A stretch of DNA of 64,000 nucleotides from Brachynemurus nebulosus (GCA_035578155.1 JAPWDM010000007.1:29982413-30046412); one strand, 5' to 3'. Numbered from the stretch's first letter, positions 24,201 to 37,274 are shown. The notes: generated by a model not told the origin, from the letters alone. Numbers and translations: made by a program.

Positions 24201-24456
24201 CTTATAATCTATTTGATTTCTTTTCTTTTTTTCAAATAAAAACTGCGGCCGCAACCGTGGGCACCAAATTTCGCCCTTTTTTTAAAGACAATTTTTTCAA
24301 AAAATTGTAATAATTATAAAAAATATTTTTGTATCGTCAAATAGTGGTATTAATCGTAAAAAAAAATTCATCCCCATTCCCCCATCCTATTCATCTGAAA
24401 ACAAATTGTGAAAATTGACTATTTTTCGGCCGAATCACACTGTGACGGTACCTTAA
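24201..24456 (+). mobile_element. Half copy of fold-back D (D2)
   Basis: This is only the right arm of D1: GCGGCCGCAACCGTGGGCAC, the CCCCATTCCCCCAT block, and a terminus running into TTAA at 24453-24456. The left arm is absent. The 126-residue frame beginning in this arm (24408) is not a recognisable protein. Confidence 0.65.
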
Positions 24457-25412
24457 GAAAATTGGAAAAATGGGGACTCGTACCTACGATAGTAGTTTTA
24501 GGAAATTGTAAAATTCTTTATTCAATACCGAGTAATTTCGTGAATAATTCTCATTTATACGTAAATGTCAATATATACATTACAAAAAGTACAATGCACT
24601 TCCAAGTTCCAATACACCCGTTTCATTTCAATTTTCAATATATTCGTATTTGCTATTTCACATTCAGTGTCGCTGTTTTAACAGACGCTATTAAAACTTA
24701 TATTGTTTTTAAAAAAATTTTTTTTTTTGTTTTGTTTTTTCCAAAAAAACAACCCAAACACAACCAAATACTTAAAATTTGTTTTTGAATCGATAAATAA
24801 CTACCAACTAACTGCAGCACACACCGGGACACACGGCATATACTATTTCCAAAGAACTATGTAAACTGGAAATGAAAGAATTAAAAATGTTTTATAAGAA
24901 ATATGTATATTATTTTTGGTTTGACTGTTTTGGTTCATTTTCGGCTGTTGTGCGTTTTTGTATTTGATGGATATTATATATTTTTAATATTATGTACGTG
25001 TACAATATATTTTCAGTTTTTATTTTTTGATTTAGTTGGCAAATTTTTGGTTTTTGTTTTGTTAATAGTTGGGGAGCTGCTGGTAATTTTGTTATACAAT
25101 TTTATTGTCATTGATAGTAATACGTTATGTAGTACGGTTAAGGATGTTTGGGAGGTACAATCGGAGATAAAAGTACATGAAATTAGAAATTCGTGAATAA
25201 TATTGCGTTGTATAACAAACTATGAGGTAAATAAATAGTTATCTTTGTTAAATAATAGCTATCACTACAACTGATTGTACAATACATCAAACTATAGCTC
25301 TCAGCTGACTACAAGAGCTGAGTACATTCTGAGGATTTTTCGGAGGAATTTCAAAATGCTACGAGACGATTGAAAATTTAGTAAAATGTTCCTCATTAAA
25401 TACTAAAGCCTC
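24457..25412. other. T-rich unique stretch
   Basis: I see no gene. A hydrophobic 97-residue frame at 24903-25196 is Phe/Leu/Val-rich, with no family resemblance and no flanking signals. I read it as a product of T-rich composition. Confidence 0.4.
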
Positions 25413-25413
25413 T

Positions 25414-25501
25414 GTGAAAATTTCGAACCGATTCACTAAGCCGTTAAAAAGTTATTTAATCTGTTCTGTTTTCGAATTTCCATAAGAGTACGTGTAAAAT
25501 T

Positions 25502-25534
<33 letters not shown>

Positions 25535-25575
25535 TAACTTTTTAACGGCTTAGTGAATCGGTTTGAAATTTTCAC
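25414..25575. repeat. Fold-back V with poly-T loop
   Basis: Arms of about 40 bp (25414-25455 and 25536-25575) share TTTTTAACGGCTTAGTGAAT inverted and extend to GAAATTTTCAC. A 29-T run (25504-25532) lies next to the right arm. Confidence 0.7.
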
Positions 25576-25579
25576 AAGA

Positions 25580-28500
25580 AATTTCAAGTCAGAAATTATT
25601 TAAATGGTGTCAGTGAATGCATCATATCTTTCTCTATAATATACTAAAATTTCAAACTTTAAACTTGGGAAATTTCTTGTAATCGATTCACCTTAAGAGA
25701 GCCTTTTTTGTTAATTTTCAAAATTTATTTTCGAAAAGTCAGCACCATTTGAGCTCCGCTCTAGTTTTTTGTCTTATTCGAACATTAGTAATCTACATAA
25801 CATATTACTGTCAAGGACGATGAAATCATATACCGAAATTGCCACTAGCTCCCTAGCTATAACTCTTTCGAGTTGACGTTTGTACGTTACCAGATTGTTA
25901 AATAGTTCTAGAAAACTATTTTGACGCTTATAGTTCCGAAAATACTAAAAATTTGCCAGAAAGTTTCAAATTAAATTTATCTACTGGAAGTTTACTATTC
26001 CAAAGAGGCTCTTTCCAAAATTGGCGTTCTTGAGCCCGTTTGAAGGTTCACAAATTTTTGATTCACTTGTGGTGAATCACAAAAGAAATTTAGAATTGAA
26101 TATCAGAAAATTTTTAAAGTCTAAAAATTCGAAACGGTTTGAAACTCCCGGTTCCAGCTTCATCTCCGATTCCGACTCTGGTTCCGATACTTTTCTATAC
26201 GAAGGTTTTCGGAGTTTAGTAATCGATTCGATCATCCGTTTGGACTAAATCATCATTCTATAGTCATGTAATGATGTTCTAGATATCAAATATGAAGGTT
26301 TTACGGACGAAACTTTGTTTACTCCACATTTCTATCAACGGTGCTACTAATTTAATATTCAGCATTATCTACTCCAATTATATCAAAATTAATACCTACT
26401 TTCGATTAAAACAATTTTCACACTTTATGATAAAAAAGTTTTTTTTTTTTGTAAGCCCAACTTTCACCAAATAATTCTCATAAATTTCAAGTAATTGATT
26501 TACATAATGATCTAATGTGCACAAAAAAGTGGATTGGACGGTAAAAATTGAATAAAAGAAGACAATCCATTATAAAAATATTGATCTAAATACCTTTCAA
26601 GAAGAATATCTCAGCTTGACACCAGTTTTATTGGGGTTACCACTGTTTTTTTTTTTTTTTTTTTTTGAGAAAAGTAACTTTTTTATGCAAGGGAGATAAT
26701 TTTTTATCATTTTTTTAATATTCACATATTAACATATTATTGATACCTAAAAAAAATTTACCAAATGGCCGTTTTTTAAGATTTTTTTTTAATAAAATTT
26801 ATTGAAAAATATATCCCTCTTGTGTCCCTAATTTGATGACCCATATCAAAATAATCGAACTTGTAGATGAATGTGATACTGAGAAGATATTTCACTTTAA
26901 AACGTTTAATATTTTTTAAAATATTGAATTTTTAATCTTACAATTTGCTAATGATCTTTTCTTTTCAGGGGGAGGAATAGAAATTTTATAAAAAAAAAGA
27001 AAGATTAATATTTTATTGTTATAAAAAAAATTATATGAAGATGAAATATTGTTGTTTTTTAGTATTCGGTACCAGAATTGGACAAAACGGAACATTTATG
27101 AAGTAACTTTGGTGTCCGTTCGTCGCTCAAGAAATGGTCGCCCAAGAAAATCGGAAAACTTCATGAATATTGAGAATTATGTGTACAAATTAAACCAAAA
27201 TTATCAGGATTGAAAGATTCCAGTGCGATCAATTGTTTTAAGGTAGTTGGTTTTATTTGTACAGTCTGATTTTTGCCTACAATCATCAAAAAATCTTTTA
27301 AAAAAATCACACTTCATTTAGCGTTACAATACCAAAAGTTTTTCACATTTTTAGGTATCATATTTAGTCATTTATTTTTTTATAACTGTTGAACCACTGG
27401 TTTTAGAAAAAGAGTTTTTCGGTGAAAAATATTTCTCACGATGTAAGGAACAGCTTCTGTCCTTACACATTTTTCGAAATTTTTAATTTAGCTCAGTCGA
27501 AACATTTCGCTCTTAGACGTCACCTATAAAATTCGGAATCACGATGTGTCTCATTATTTATCTACTCTCACACGCTGTTAAAGGAAATCCCTTTTTAGAA
27601 ACAATTTACTGTATGGAACACCACTTGCGAAAGTCCGACTCCCATTTAACTGATTTTTTTTTATCTCTTTATGAAGTATGTTGACTTGACGGAAGGATAC
27701 CTTCTAATAAGAGTTTTTAAACGCAGAACTACATAAAGCTGTCTTTAAGTAAGTCACATTGCGCATGTAATAGCATGCGCAGTAAGATATTTTTATAAAT
27801 ACATCTGCATTTAGTTTTTTGTTGAAACACAAACGTTCATTTGACAAAAATGGCATTTTTAATTATTTGTAAAATGTCAAAAAATAAAAAAATATATATT
27901 TAAATAAAAATGAATAAAATTGCATGTCTGACGTACACAAAATTTTGAATAAAACGACTTTTGATATATGCACTTACATTTTATATATGCAATATAACTA
28001 ATAAATTATTTGATATGATACACTAGCACACCAAACTGAAGCTTTGTGTATATTTACGTAAAAAAGGTTTATGCCTTCGAGTACAGTGGAAGCTTTGACC
28101 TTTTGAGAGATTATTTTGAGTAATCTTAAATTTTTTTTTTAAATGAATAAAATAAATTCAGAATAATTGCATTATGGAGAATAAAATATTCTAGATCATT
28201 TCAGGGCACCTAAGGATATAGACATGGCTTGCCAAAAAATCATTTTCGCGATGTTCTAGTTTGATATTCAAGAGTAGGATCTATGTCTGTCGCAGGATAC
28301 ACTATAATACTACTTAAATGATTTTCATCAATTTTAAATAAGTATTAATAAGGGTCAAAATACAGTCATCTTTAAATAAAAAGAAAGAAATATAAGTTAA
28401 ATTTTTTTTATAACTATAATAATAAGGAAACAATTTCAAATAAAGAAATATCATATTGAATTTCTGTTACGGTTTTGAATCAAAATACTGATAAGATCTA

Positions 28501-28736
28501 GAATTCTAGAACACTAAAATTCTTGGTGGCCACAGATCTACGGAATCAAAAACGATAGCTTTTAAACTTTACCTTTGCTGAAGGCATTGGAATCCGTCAG
28601 ATAGGTGTGGTTTAAAAAATATACAATAATTAGTACGATATGAAGAAAAGATAATAAATATTAAAACTATTTGTGTTTGGGTCGACACAGGTCTGAAACA
28701 AAGAAATTTTGTTGAAGGAGGAAGAATTTGATTTCT
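25580..28736. other. Long AT-rich stretch without gene or clear mobile element
   Basis: I see no gene. A 21-T run is at 26646-26666, and many A/T homopolymers occur. TTAAGGTAGTTGG at 27238 resembles a TTAA-type terminus, but no partner was found. The small frames (26021, 26292, 28569) are unrecognised. Confidence 0.4.
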
Positions 28737-28744
28737 GGAACAAT

Positions 28745-29232
28745 TAGTGATGAGCAAAATTAGTCTTGTCTTGGTCTTGCATTTTTTGCAAGACCAAGAC
28801 CAAGACCAAGACTATGTATACCAAGAGCAAGACCAAGACCAAGACTATAAGTATGGCTGCAAGACCAATACCAAGACTCAGTGAGCAAGACCAAGACCAA
28901 GACTATAAGTATGGCTGCAAGACCAATACCAAGACTCAGTGAGCAAGACCAAGACAAAAGCAAGACTCTTGCTAAACTATTTAAATAGTTTGAAAGTGTA
29001 ATTAATACCGTAAAGAGAGAAAATTCTGAGTTTAGAAGAAAAAATTCGCCAATAGAAAAATGCAATAAAGTGCAAGATTTTTAGCAATACCAAGACCAAG
29101 ACTGCATTTTGCAAGACCAAGACCAAGACCGAGACTCAAACTGCTCTAGCAAGACCAAGACCAAGATTCTTAATACAAGAACAAGACCAAGACCAAGACT
29201 GCCGGTCTTGGTCTTGCATTAGCTCATCACTA
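28745..29232 (+). mobile_element. hAT-type MITE, family A, copy A3
   Basis: The ends are TAGTGATGAGCAAAATTAGT and TTAGCTCATCACTA. The perfect 8-bp target duplication is GGAACAAT (28737-28744, 29233-29240). A roughly 60-bp internal unit containing ACTATAAGTATGGCTGC is tandemly duplicated (about 28827-28944). Open frames here are readings of CTTGGT words. Confidence 0.95.
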
Positions 29233-29240
29233 GGAACAAT

Positions 29241-30056
29241 CAGTATCCTGTACGGACCAGTATTCTCCAAAAAACCGGGGACGTCCCGGAAAATTCTAAA
29301 CAGTTTCCGATTCCGTATTAGAATTCTACTGTATTTGCACAACTTTTCAACTTTATAAACAATTCCTGTACATTGTAATTTAAATCTAGCAATCGCGCAT
29401 ATATCTACATATGTCTTTGTGTATGCGTACAGGCTCTAGAGTTGGTCATACATACATACTATGCCATTGCAATGAATAATTTTTTGCAATTGTATAAGTA
29501 TTTATGAAAATTTTAATAACAATATAATAATAATTTGTGATATATTTTTGAATCAGTATCTTTGAACAGAAATAAATAACGATATACATAATATATCTGA
29601 TATGTTTAAGAATGTGGTCAGACAAGCTATACGTACAATTTCAAACGCGTATCTTTCACTGATACACTATTCAATTAATTTACTATCTCATCTTGGTACG
29701 TATACGGTGAATACGGTGTATGTTTGGAGAATTCGTAGGTGTTTTTGCTTTGCCATACATGGATGATTATAAAAGCTGACTGTGTGCCATAGAGATAGTG
29801 AATAATAAATAATAAGACGAATTTGTCTCGATGCGCCAAACAAGATAATTTCCTGAAAAGTTTTTTTTTTTGTCTGGTGTAACAAAAGGACGTACACCGT
29901 ATTCAATTGTTGTCGAAAAATTGTGTTGTGTAGTTTTTTTTTTTGAAAGTTATGATTTTTGGTGGTGCGGTTAGAATTTATAATCGAAAAAAATTGAGGC
30001 TAATTGTCTTGTGAGATGATTTTCAAAGGATTGGAAATTTTGTTTTTATTCTTGTA
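29241..30056. other. AT-rich stretch with one small inverted repeat
   Basis: I see no gene. GTGAATACGGTGTATGT (about 29707) and its inverse ACGTACACCGTATTCAA (29890-29906) bracket about 200 bp and could be a small MITE. No target duplication was defined. Confidence 0.35.
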
Positions 30057-30794
30057 TTAAGGGGAGATTCGCTAAAAATTTCTTCATAATTATGTTCCTT
30101 AAGGTGTTAGCAATATTCTCCTAAAATTTTATTTAAAAAAAATGAAAAATCAAAAAGTTATGGGCATTTTAGTGCACGCACTTTACTATAATTCAATTTA
30201 AAAAAAAAAAACAAAAAAAAACTAAATACTTTTTTCTCGAAAGTACGTTTTTCAACATGGTTCCTCATTATCTCAAAAAGTATTTGAGATATCGATATAA
30301 ATCAGTGTGCATATTATTCCTCAATATCTACCATCGTTTTGGCAGAAACTGGGATTTTTTGGTTCCGTAATATATTTTCAAAATTACGGCTGCTTGTAAT
30401 CGAGAAAAAGCGATAATTTTTGAAAATTGATTTTCAAAATACGATTTCTCGCTGGTTTTTTGTTTATTTATTTTTTTTTTTTTTGATCCTAGTTAGTGCC
30501 ATAACTGTATATGTATTTTTTCAGAAAATTCTTGATTTTTTGATTTTGGTTCACTGGGGATTTCAGATCGCGAGGAATCATCAAGGTGGAAAAATCTTGC
30601 AGTGTCGACTTCAAAGCCATTTATACTCAGCTCATTTTTAATTTCTTTTTAAAACATTTTTTTTTTTTTGTAATCTTAAGACATATAGAAACAATGTTGT
30701 ATATATTTAGTTTTTTAATAAAATATTTATTTGTATCAAAGAAAAAAATAAAAAAGGTTGATTTTTGATGTTTTTTTGGCGAATTTCCCCTTAA
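30057..30794. mobile_element. TTAA-flanked element E4
   Basis: The ends are TTAAGGGGAGATTCGCTAAA and, read inverted, TTAAGGGGAAATTCGCCAAA. TTAA is at 30057-30060 and 30791-30794. The interior is AT-rich and unrelated to the other TTAA elements here. The TTAA target fits piggyBac-type transposition. The open frames at 30420 and 30586 are not recognisable. Confidence 0.75.
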
Positions 30795-31759
30795 GATTGA
30801 AAATTAAGACCAAAAAAGAAAAAAATTAAAAAAACTATGAAAAGAAAGTCTAACATTAAACTAACTCGAACAATTTTTTTTTTTTTGCTATCTACTACCG
30901 TTTTCTCCAAACAATTCGGCGCAGATAAATAAATAAATAGTCATTCTTATATATAAATATCTGTATAATCGTTTAATTTCTATTACTTCTAATACGGCCA
31001 CTTTATTATAATGTTTACACGCCGATGCGTACAGATTGAAAAGAATTAAGAAAAGAACATATTTAAGTATCATTATAAAATATAAATAGATTTTAAAATC
31101 ACCCATATTTTAATAGATACTATTTTATTTCTAAATTATAGAATTTAGTTTGTATTTGTACTGAATTATATTTGATATTGATGTATGTATGTTGCAAGAC
31201 AGTGTGACTAAACAATGAAAATCACAAGTTACGTTAGTCAAAAATTATTTAAATTATATTTTTTTTTTAGTTGTCATAAAATCAAGTTTTTTGACAAAAA
31301 AAAAAAAAATGAATAAAATTAAAATGTTTAAATAAAAATTCAATGCTTTTATATCTTTTTTTAATCGTTCTGATAATTATTTTTAAAAAGACGCCATTAT
31401 AAGTTGATGTTTTAAGTGTTTTTTAATAAATCATAAAATCGGAGTTATTTTTTTTTTTTGAAATTCCTCTAAATTTTTATGTTATGAAACAACCAAAAAG
31501 AAAAAAAAAATCGTTCCGAAGAAATATGTAAATTGAATTTTTATTGGATTGGACCATAAATGTGTTCAAATGTGGGAAGCGAGTTATTGTCTACCCGAAA
31601 AGTTCTTAATTATATTACGCACACTAGTTGTGTCAACGTTAGAAGAAATTAACTCATTCTTGAATTATTAGCTGCGATAATATGTGGGTTGTTTTAACGT
31701 AGATAAAAGTCTTTTTCATTAAATATCGTGCAATCTGGTTGACAGAAAAGAAAGATTTT
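30795..31759. other. AT-rich unique stretch
   Basis: I see no gene and no clear repeat structure. The 72-residue minus-strand frame (30888-31106) has no recognisable features. Confidence 0.4.
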
Positions 31760-32049
31760 GTAAAGTAAAGTAAAGCTCCCTAATCTTGACAAGCATGTCC
31801 AGAACCATTCTCTATCTAGTCTTGACATTCCCACTATTTACTACCCCTATGCGCACTGAATGCGCAACATACGCAATTCAAATCTAATAAAAGAGATAGG
31901 TAGAGAAGGATACCAAATATACGCTATACGCGTCATTAATTACGAATTTAATTGGTTACGGAAGAATCATGGTGGGAGAAAATATTGTCAAGAGTAGAGA
32001 AATTATCCAGTCAAGATTAGAGAGCAGCAAGTTTACGGGGCTTCTACTG
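31760..32049. mobile_element. Small TIR element W with reiterated TAATCTTGACA word
   Basis: The right end, read inverted, is CAGTAGAAGCCCCGTAAAC with a TA outside it (32050-32051), followed inward by CTCTCTAATCTTGAC. The left side carries a degenerate AAGTAAAGCTCC then CTAATCTTGACA (31780). The word recurs at 31817 and, inverted, at 31984 and 32008. The left terminus is approximate. Confidence 0.5.
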
Positions 32050-32085
32050 TAATTTATTCTGCAATCTATTCCCTTCCCTTGAGAT

Positions 32086-32292
32086 TGTATTATATAACAT
32101 ACAATCTCGTAAGCTTACATGATTTTTTTTAACTGAATCTGTAACAAAATAACCTTAAAATGTAAGAAAATTGTTTCATTTTTAAACGTTTAATAAAACT
32201 GTATTCGTCAATAACTGAAAAAACTTAAAGTTTTCGGTTTTGTTTAATAATAAGAACTACTCTCATCTTTTTTATTATATATGTATATTTTG

Positions 32293-32371
<79 letters not shown>

Positions 32372-32700
32372 GAAACAAATAAGAATTTTTACAAAGGGCT
32401 GACTTATTTTGCGCTCTTTAAGTCTCATTTATAATAACATATGAACAAAATCGTTATAATTTTTGACGATTTTCAAATATCTTAAGTGGAAGTAAAATAT
32501 TGAAAATAAAAGTTTAACAACTAACTCTGATAAATCTGAAAAACTAACAGAAAATGTATGTCCTCTTGTGTGTTAAATCATTGACACAAATCTTGTGTAA
32601 AGATTTGACACATATGTTTTGTGTTAACACAAAAAATTGAGTGGACCGTTCTAGACATGCGAAATGTGTTAATTTTAACACAAATTTTTTCACTGCGCAT
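32086..32700 (-). mobile_element. TA-type element K, copy K3
   Basis: The right end TTAACACAAATTTTTTCACT followed by GCGCA matches the K terminus. The body shares blocks with K2: GTAAGCTTACATGATTTTTT and ATTTTTGACGATTTTCAAAT. A (TA)n tract sits at the position where K2 has only a few TA units. The left terminus is not clear. Confidence 0.6.
32296..32367. repeat. (TA)n microsatellite inside K3
   Basis: About 70 bp of pure TA repeat follow TTTGGTACA. The equivalent place in K2 (about 14511) has only a short ATATATAT. Tyr-Ile frames on both strands come from it. Confidence 0.95.
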
Positions 32701-33225
32701 AGTGTCATACGTTAATTCCGCAAACACACACCAGGGAAATTTAATCGTCACCAACAGAATTTTCAGTTCCTTAACGTCTTGTATCATTTTCACTTGCGCT
32801 ACTCCAGGTTCACAAATTCCTCAACCCAACCAAAAAAATAAATATCAAATTTTGATTGACTGTTTTATCATTTCATCATATTTTAGCAGCGTTAGCGTCA
32901 CATTGTGTATCATGTGATCCAACAGTTCCACGTATCACCAATTTCGACCAATCAAAAATTTTTAAACAAAAAAAGAAAAAAAAAAACACATTTAAGAAAA
33001 AAAGATATATAATAATAATAAAAATTTTTATAAATTCCATTAAAAATTTTATTATTTTATTGGGGATATTGAACCTGAAATAAAATCAACGACAAAAATA
33101 AATCTCCCAAATGTTTGAGTCTTTGGATGCGATACTCTCCAACTACATATAAGATTTATTATTTATATAAAAATATATTATTTTACCGAACTTTTCGAAT
33201 CTTCCATTCGAAACAAATAATAAAA
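32701..33225. other. Spacer between K3 and K1
   Basis: I see no gene. The frames at 32621 and 32856 are short and unrecognised. Confidence 0.4.
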
Positions 33226-33227
33226 TA

Positions 33228-34184
33228 CACAGTGAAAAAATTTGTGTTAAAATTAACAGATTTCACATGTCCAGAACGGTCCATTCAATTTTTTGTGTCA
33301 ATGATTTAACACACAAAAATTAACCGATTTAGAATGTAAAAGTTTACTCAGTAAATGTGTTGGTATATTATTTTTTTAAGTTAGTACCTATGTATTTTTT
33401 TATTTATTTAGATATTATATAAATGAAAGGAAATAGTAAAGAATAATTTTTCAGTACTTAAACTTTTTTATCTAATATTTCTACAAAGTTGTGCTCTGAT
33501 GAAAATAATGTTAAAGCAATGACCAAAAATTGTGATGATCGTTGTCAAACTGAACGTGAAAGGCAAAATGGATCTTACCTGATCTTCTTTACCGTTTGAA
33601 TGTGTTCTGGAACGCCGAATATTCGATAATTTTTTAATTAATTGAAGTAAATTCTGCAAACAAAGAAACTAAATTCAATCTATAATATTTTCAATTAACT
33701 TACCAATATTTAATATCTAAATAATTGAAACCAATTTAACCTTAGGAATACGTTTTTGATTTTGAAATATTCCGTCTGCTTGTATACATAGATATGTTTC
33801 TGTTGAACGCACGTTGCACGATGTGCAATATGTACTTTAATCTCCAATGATTATGGCAATGATGCTACCGATGGTATCAGTTACCACTACCCCCGCTCTT
33901 ATAACTAAAGCAATAGATGCGAGCGAAACCAGTTTTTTGGTGTAATAAATACACAAGTAAGTGTATTTATGACATTCTTTCGCATTTTACATAAACATTG
34001 TGTTATTTGTGTGTTGTTTAAAACAGATTAACATTTTAATTCTGTTAAATCAAAATTTTTGTTAATATTTTCATCTAACACAAACACTAAATGTTACATT
34101 AACAAAGGGTTGGGTTACTTATTTAACACAAAAATTTTAACGACTAGTTTTTTTTTTACGCAGAACACAAATTTTTTCACTGTG
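33228..34184 (+). mobile_element. TA-type element K, full-length copy K1
   Basis: The terminal inverted repeats CACAGTGAAAAAATTTGTGT are near-perfect and flanked by TA (33226-33227, 34185-34186). TTGTGTTAA / TTAACACAA words recur in both subterminal regions. The last 220 bp match K2. The ends are Tc1/mariner-like. No transposase is visible in 957 bp. Confidence 0.8.
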
Positions 34185-34396
34185 TATTTAAAAAAAAATC
34201 CGAACTAACTTAAAATTTATATTCTTGTTTGAAAATTATTGTTCTCGTTTTAATAGATCAAGTGAATTAAAAAAGTACATAAAATACGAAAAAATAGAAA
34301 TATAAAAATTTAGTTTCAATAAACAAATAATCGATAATTAAAATACATTGCCAACGGCAGGGAAAGGGGAAGGGAGAGGGCACACAGCTTCCTTGT

Positions 34397-34610
34397 ACAC
34401 GTTTTCATTTTATTCAAAAAAAAAAAAAAGAAATAGAGTTTTCCAATTAGAGCCCGTGTTAAAATTACAAAACTTTGAAATCGTTTTTCTCAAAATTGGG
34501 GTAGTCAGTTTTAATCGGAATAGGCTCGTATTATTGGTATTGAATTAAATAAATATCTAGAGAAGTTTCGGTAAAATCCTTTGAAAAAATCGTTTTATCG
34601 ACTAACTACC
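34397..34610 (+). repeat. Dispersed repeat F, copy F1
   Basis: It matches 55762-55968, sharing ACGTTTTCATTTTATT, GTTAAAATTACAAAACTTTG and GAAAAAATCGTTTTATCGAC blocks. The similarity ends at the TTAA where element E1 begins. Confidence 0.7.
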
Positions 34611-35497
34611 TTAAGGGGAGGTTTACTTGAGAGTCCTTAAAAATTATGTATTTTTCTGGAATTTCTTTCTCAAGAACGGAAGTATGTAAATATCAATTTT
34701 AAATTTTGTACACATATTTATTAAGTATTAAACTATACAAAAAAAAATTTTTCAAGGAAAAATATAAAAAATTGTCCATTTTATAGATGGTGCAGTGTGA
34801 CGATCCGAAAATCCGATGCCTTGTTGGTGGACATCATAGCGCCGGTAATAAACCACCGAAATCTAAAAACAAAAAAGATTTATAAAAGATATGAACAGTA
34901 CCGGCACCTATAACCTATAATATCAATAAATTGCTGAAAGAAGAAAAATGGCGGATGTTTGAACTTTTGATTACGATTTTTGTCTTATTTTTCGCTCTTT
35001 AAAGTAAAATAAAAAATATAAAAAACATTGAAAATGTATGGGACTTAGGTATAGGTGCCGGAGAATTGAATTATTTTTAAAATAAAAAATTAAAAAAAAA
35101 GGATCTATCGAATAGTTTTTGAGTTATCGTGTCACCCAGTTCCAAAAATGTGGTTCCAAGATATTATAAAATATTTATAAAGAAACGTATTCTCAAAATT
35201 TTATATTTAATACTCATTATTGCGTGTACTACGTGTTTTGAGTTTTTTTTTTATAGAAAGCTGGATTGGGTTAATGTCCAAAAATCTGGTTTTTAAATTA
35301 TTTTCAGCAAAATCACTTTGGGAACATATTCTACACATAATTTGCTATCTATATTTTTTTATCAAATTTCAAGTAAACCTTCCCTTAAATTACTTTCAGC
35401 AAAATCACTTTGGTAACATATTCTACACACAATTAGCTACCAATTACTGCAAAAAAATCGATTTTTTTTAACGACGCTCAAGTAAACCTCCCCTTAA
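34611..35497. mobile_element. TTAA-flanked element E1 with duplicated right end
   Basis: The ends are TTAAGGGGAGGTTTACTTGA and the same read inverted from the right. TTAA is at 34611-34614 and 35494-35497. About 100 bp of the right end occur twice in tandem (about 35296-35390, then 35391-35497). Each copy has TTTCAGCAAAATCACTTTGG and ends in an AGTAAACCTNCCCTTAA terminus, so the element contains an internal extra terminus. Confidence 0.8.
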
Positions 35498-36283
35498 AGA
35501 ACAGATACTCGTAAAAGAAACACTAGCAATATACAATATACACTTCACGTTCGTCCCAATTCATCCCAATTTACGGTATAAATAAGTATTTTTGTATTAC
35601 ATAAATTGTTTACACAGGCAATTAACACGCTTAAAAGTGGCGGAAGGTTTACCTAGTCTCATCTTTTCTGTGCGAAACTTTCGTAGGTATATAGCAGCAC
35701 GGTCGATTGTATGCTTGGTATACTGTGGCTAGGTATCATAACCGATGTTTATAGTGCCATAATTGTGGTATGTGTGCGTGTACACACTGTCATCAGTACT
35801 GTGTGCACTTTTGTGGTGTGCACATTGCGCTGAGGATGACACAATTCCGCGTTGTATGTAACTTTACTTTTTACGTACCAACAGATTACGTTTGTTTCAA
35901 TGCATCGTATAAATAACGGTTATTCCATAATACTTATTCACATTGCACAGTATAGGGGTAGAGTCATAAGTATTCGTACACCTGCAACTAGACTTGTAAC
36001 AAATATTCAGCAAGTATTCGGTATTCGGCCGAATAGGTCGAATACTTTCACAATCAAATTTATTTTTTTGATACTGAATTGCTTACGATGATTCACGAAT
36101 ACATTAGGTATGCATAAATACACATATATACAGGCATACAGTCTACATGGTCATGATATGCGTACTGGTTAGTATACGTATCTAAAAACTTTTTATATTT
36201 GAAATAATTTAAAACATCGTTAACTGCTGCAGTTAAATAAATATTTTAAAGTATTTGTCGCTGAATTTTTTGAAATATTTCGT
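35498..36283. other. Unique spacer
   Basis: I see no gene. A CTTGTAACAAATATTCAGC / AGTATTCGGTATTCGG stretch at about 35990-36035 has the repetitive ATTCGG wording of a transposon end, but no partner was found. Confidence 0.35.
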
Positions 36284-36957
36284 TTAAGAGGGTGTTCTAG
36301 TCTAGAAATTGGAAAAAATCGATTTTTTTTCATATTTTTAAAGTTCTGACCTATAAGAATAAGCCTCTGAAAGGATTTACGGAAATTCGAATTATTTTCG
36401 GAGTTATGGTTATTTTTTCCTGTGTACTGTGTATCTTTTCAGTGTCAAATTCAAATTACTCGAAACTACTTTTTTCGATACGGTTGACATGATATCTCAA
36501 GTTCTAATGCACCGATTTACTTGAAATTTGGTACAGACCTTAATACTATCAAAATTGGTCCGACGTAGGGAATTTTGGAAGTTTTTTTTACTATTTTTAA
36601 AAAATTTCCAAAGTTGAAAAAAGGAGGCGGAAAAATGATTTTTTTTATGGACACCATTTTGTGAAAAAATTTATTTTTTTCAAATCGGTTACGTCCAACT
36701 AATTCTACATCCTTGTTTATTAAAAATTAACTAAAATTTTATGTTTCAGATCACCAGGAGGGTTGGAATCACGTCAACCAGGAGACACCTTTTTTTTTAG
36801 TCCCCACTTTGCCGGCCTGTACCGATTTGATTTTTTTTTTTAAATTTTTATACATTTTTATACTTTTCGAATATCAATAAAAAACTGTTAAAAAATGAAT
36901 ACTAAAAATGTTTACTTTTTTTTCGAGCCTTTAGAGTAAACTAGAATACCCCCTTAA
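36284..36957. mobile_element. TTAA-flanked element E5
   Basis: The ends are TTAAGAGGGTGTTCTAGT and, read inverted, TTAAGGGGGTATTCTAGT. TTAA is at 36284-36287 and 36954-36957. The right part is shared with the relic at 1796-2047. No coding frame is recognised. Confidence 0.75.
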
Positions 36958-37274
36958 TTTATATGTAATGGATAATTTTGAAAAGGAAAAATTAAGTACT
37001 TCAAATTTTTTACTAGTTTTATACATTCGTTTGAAAGGTCTTGTTGTAGAATAAAAAAAAAAATACAAAATTTTTTTTAATTTAATTAATGTTGTTCTTG
37101 ACACTTGAAACAGTAGCTTCAATAGCAAAGCTCAAATAAATTCATTTTAACGAAAAAATTAAACACGCTTTAGACTTAATTTCCAAAAATGTCGGTATCA
37201 TTTCGTGACAATAAAATTGTAGAAACGTTTTGTACTTTTTTTTCTAAAACCTTAGAGTGTATTTTAAAGAAATA
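36958..37274. other. AT-rich spacer
   Basis: I see nothing beyond AT-rich unique sequence. Confidence 0.4.

Noticed and set aside
24903..25196. 97-residue hydrophobic frame resembling a membrane protein
   Set aside because: Its composition follows from T-rich DNA. There is no family motif, conserved neighbour or signal.
36001..36045. ATTCGG-rich phrase suggestive of a transposon end
   Set aside because: No opposite terminus or duplication could be found.
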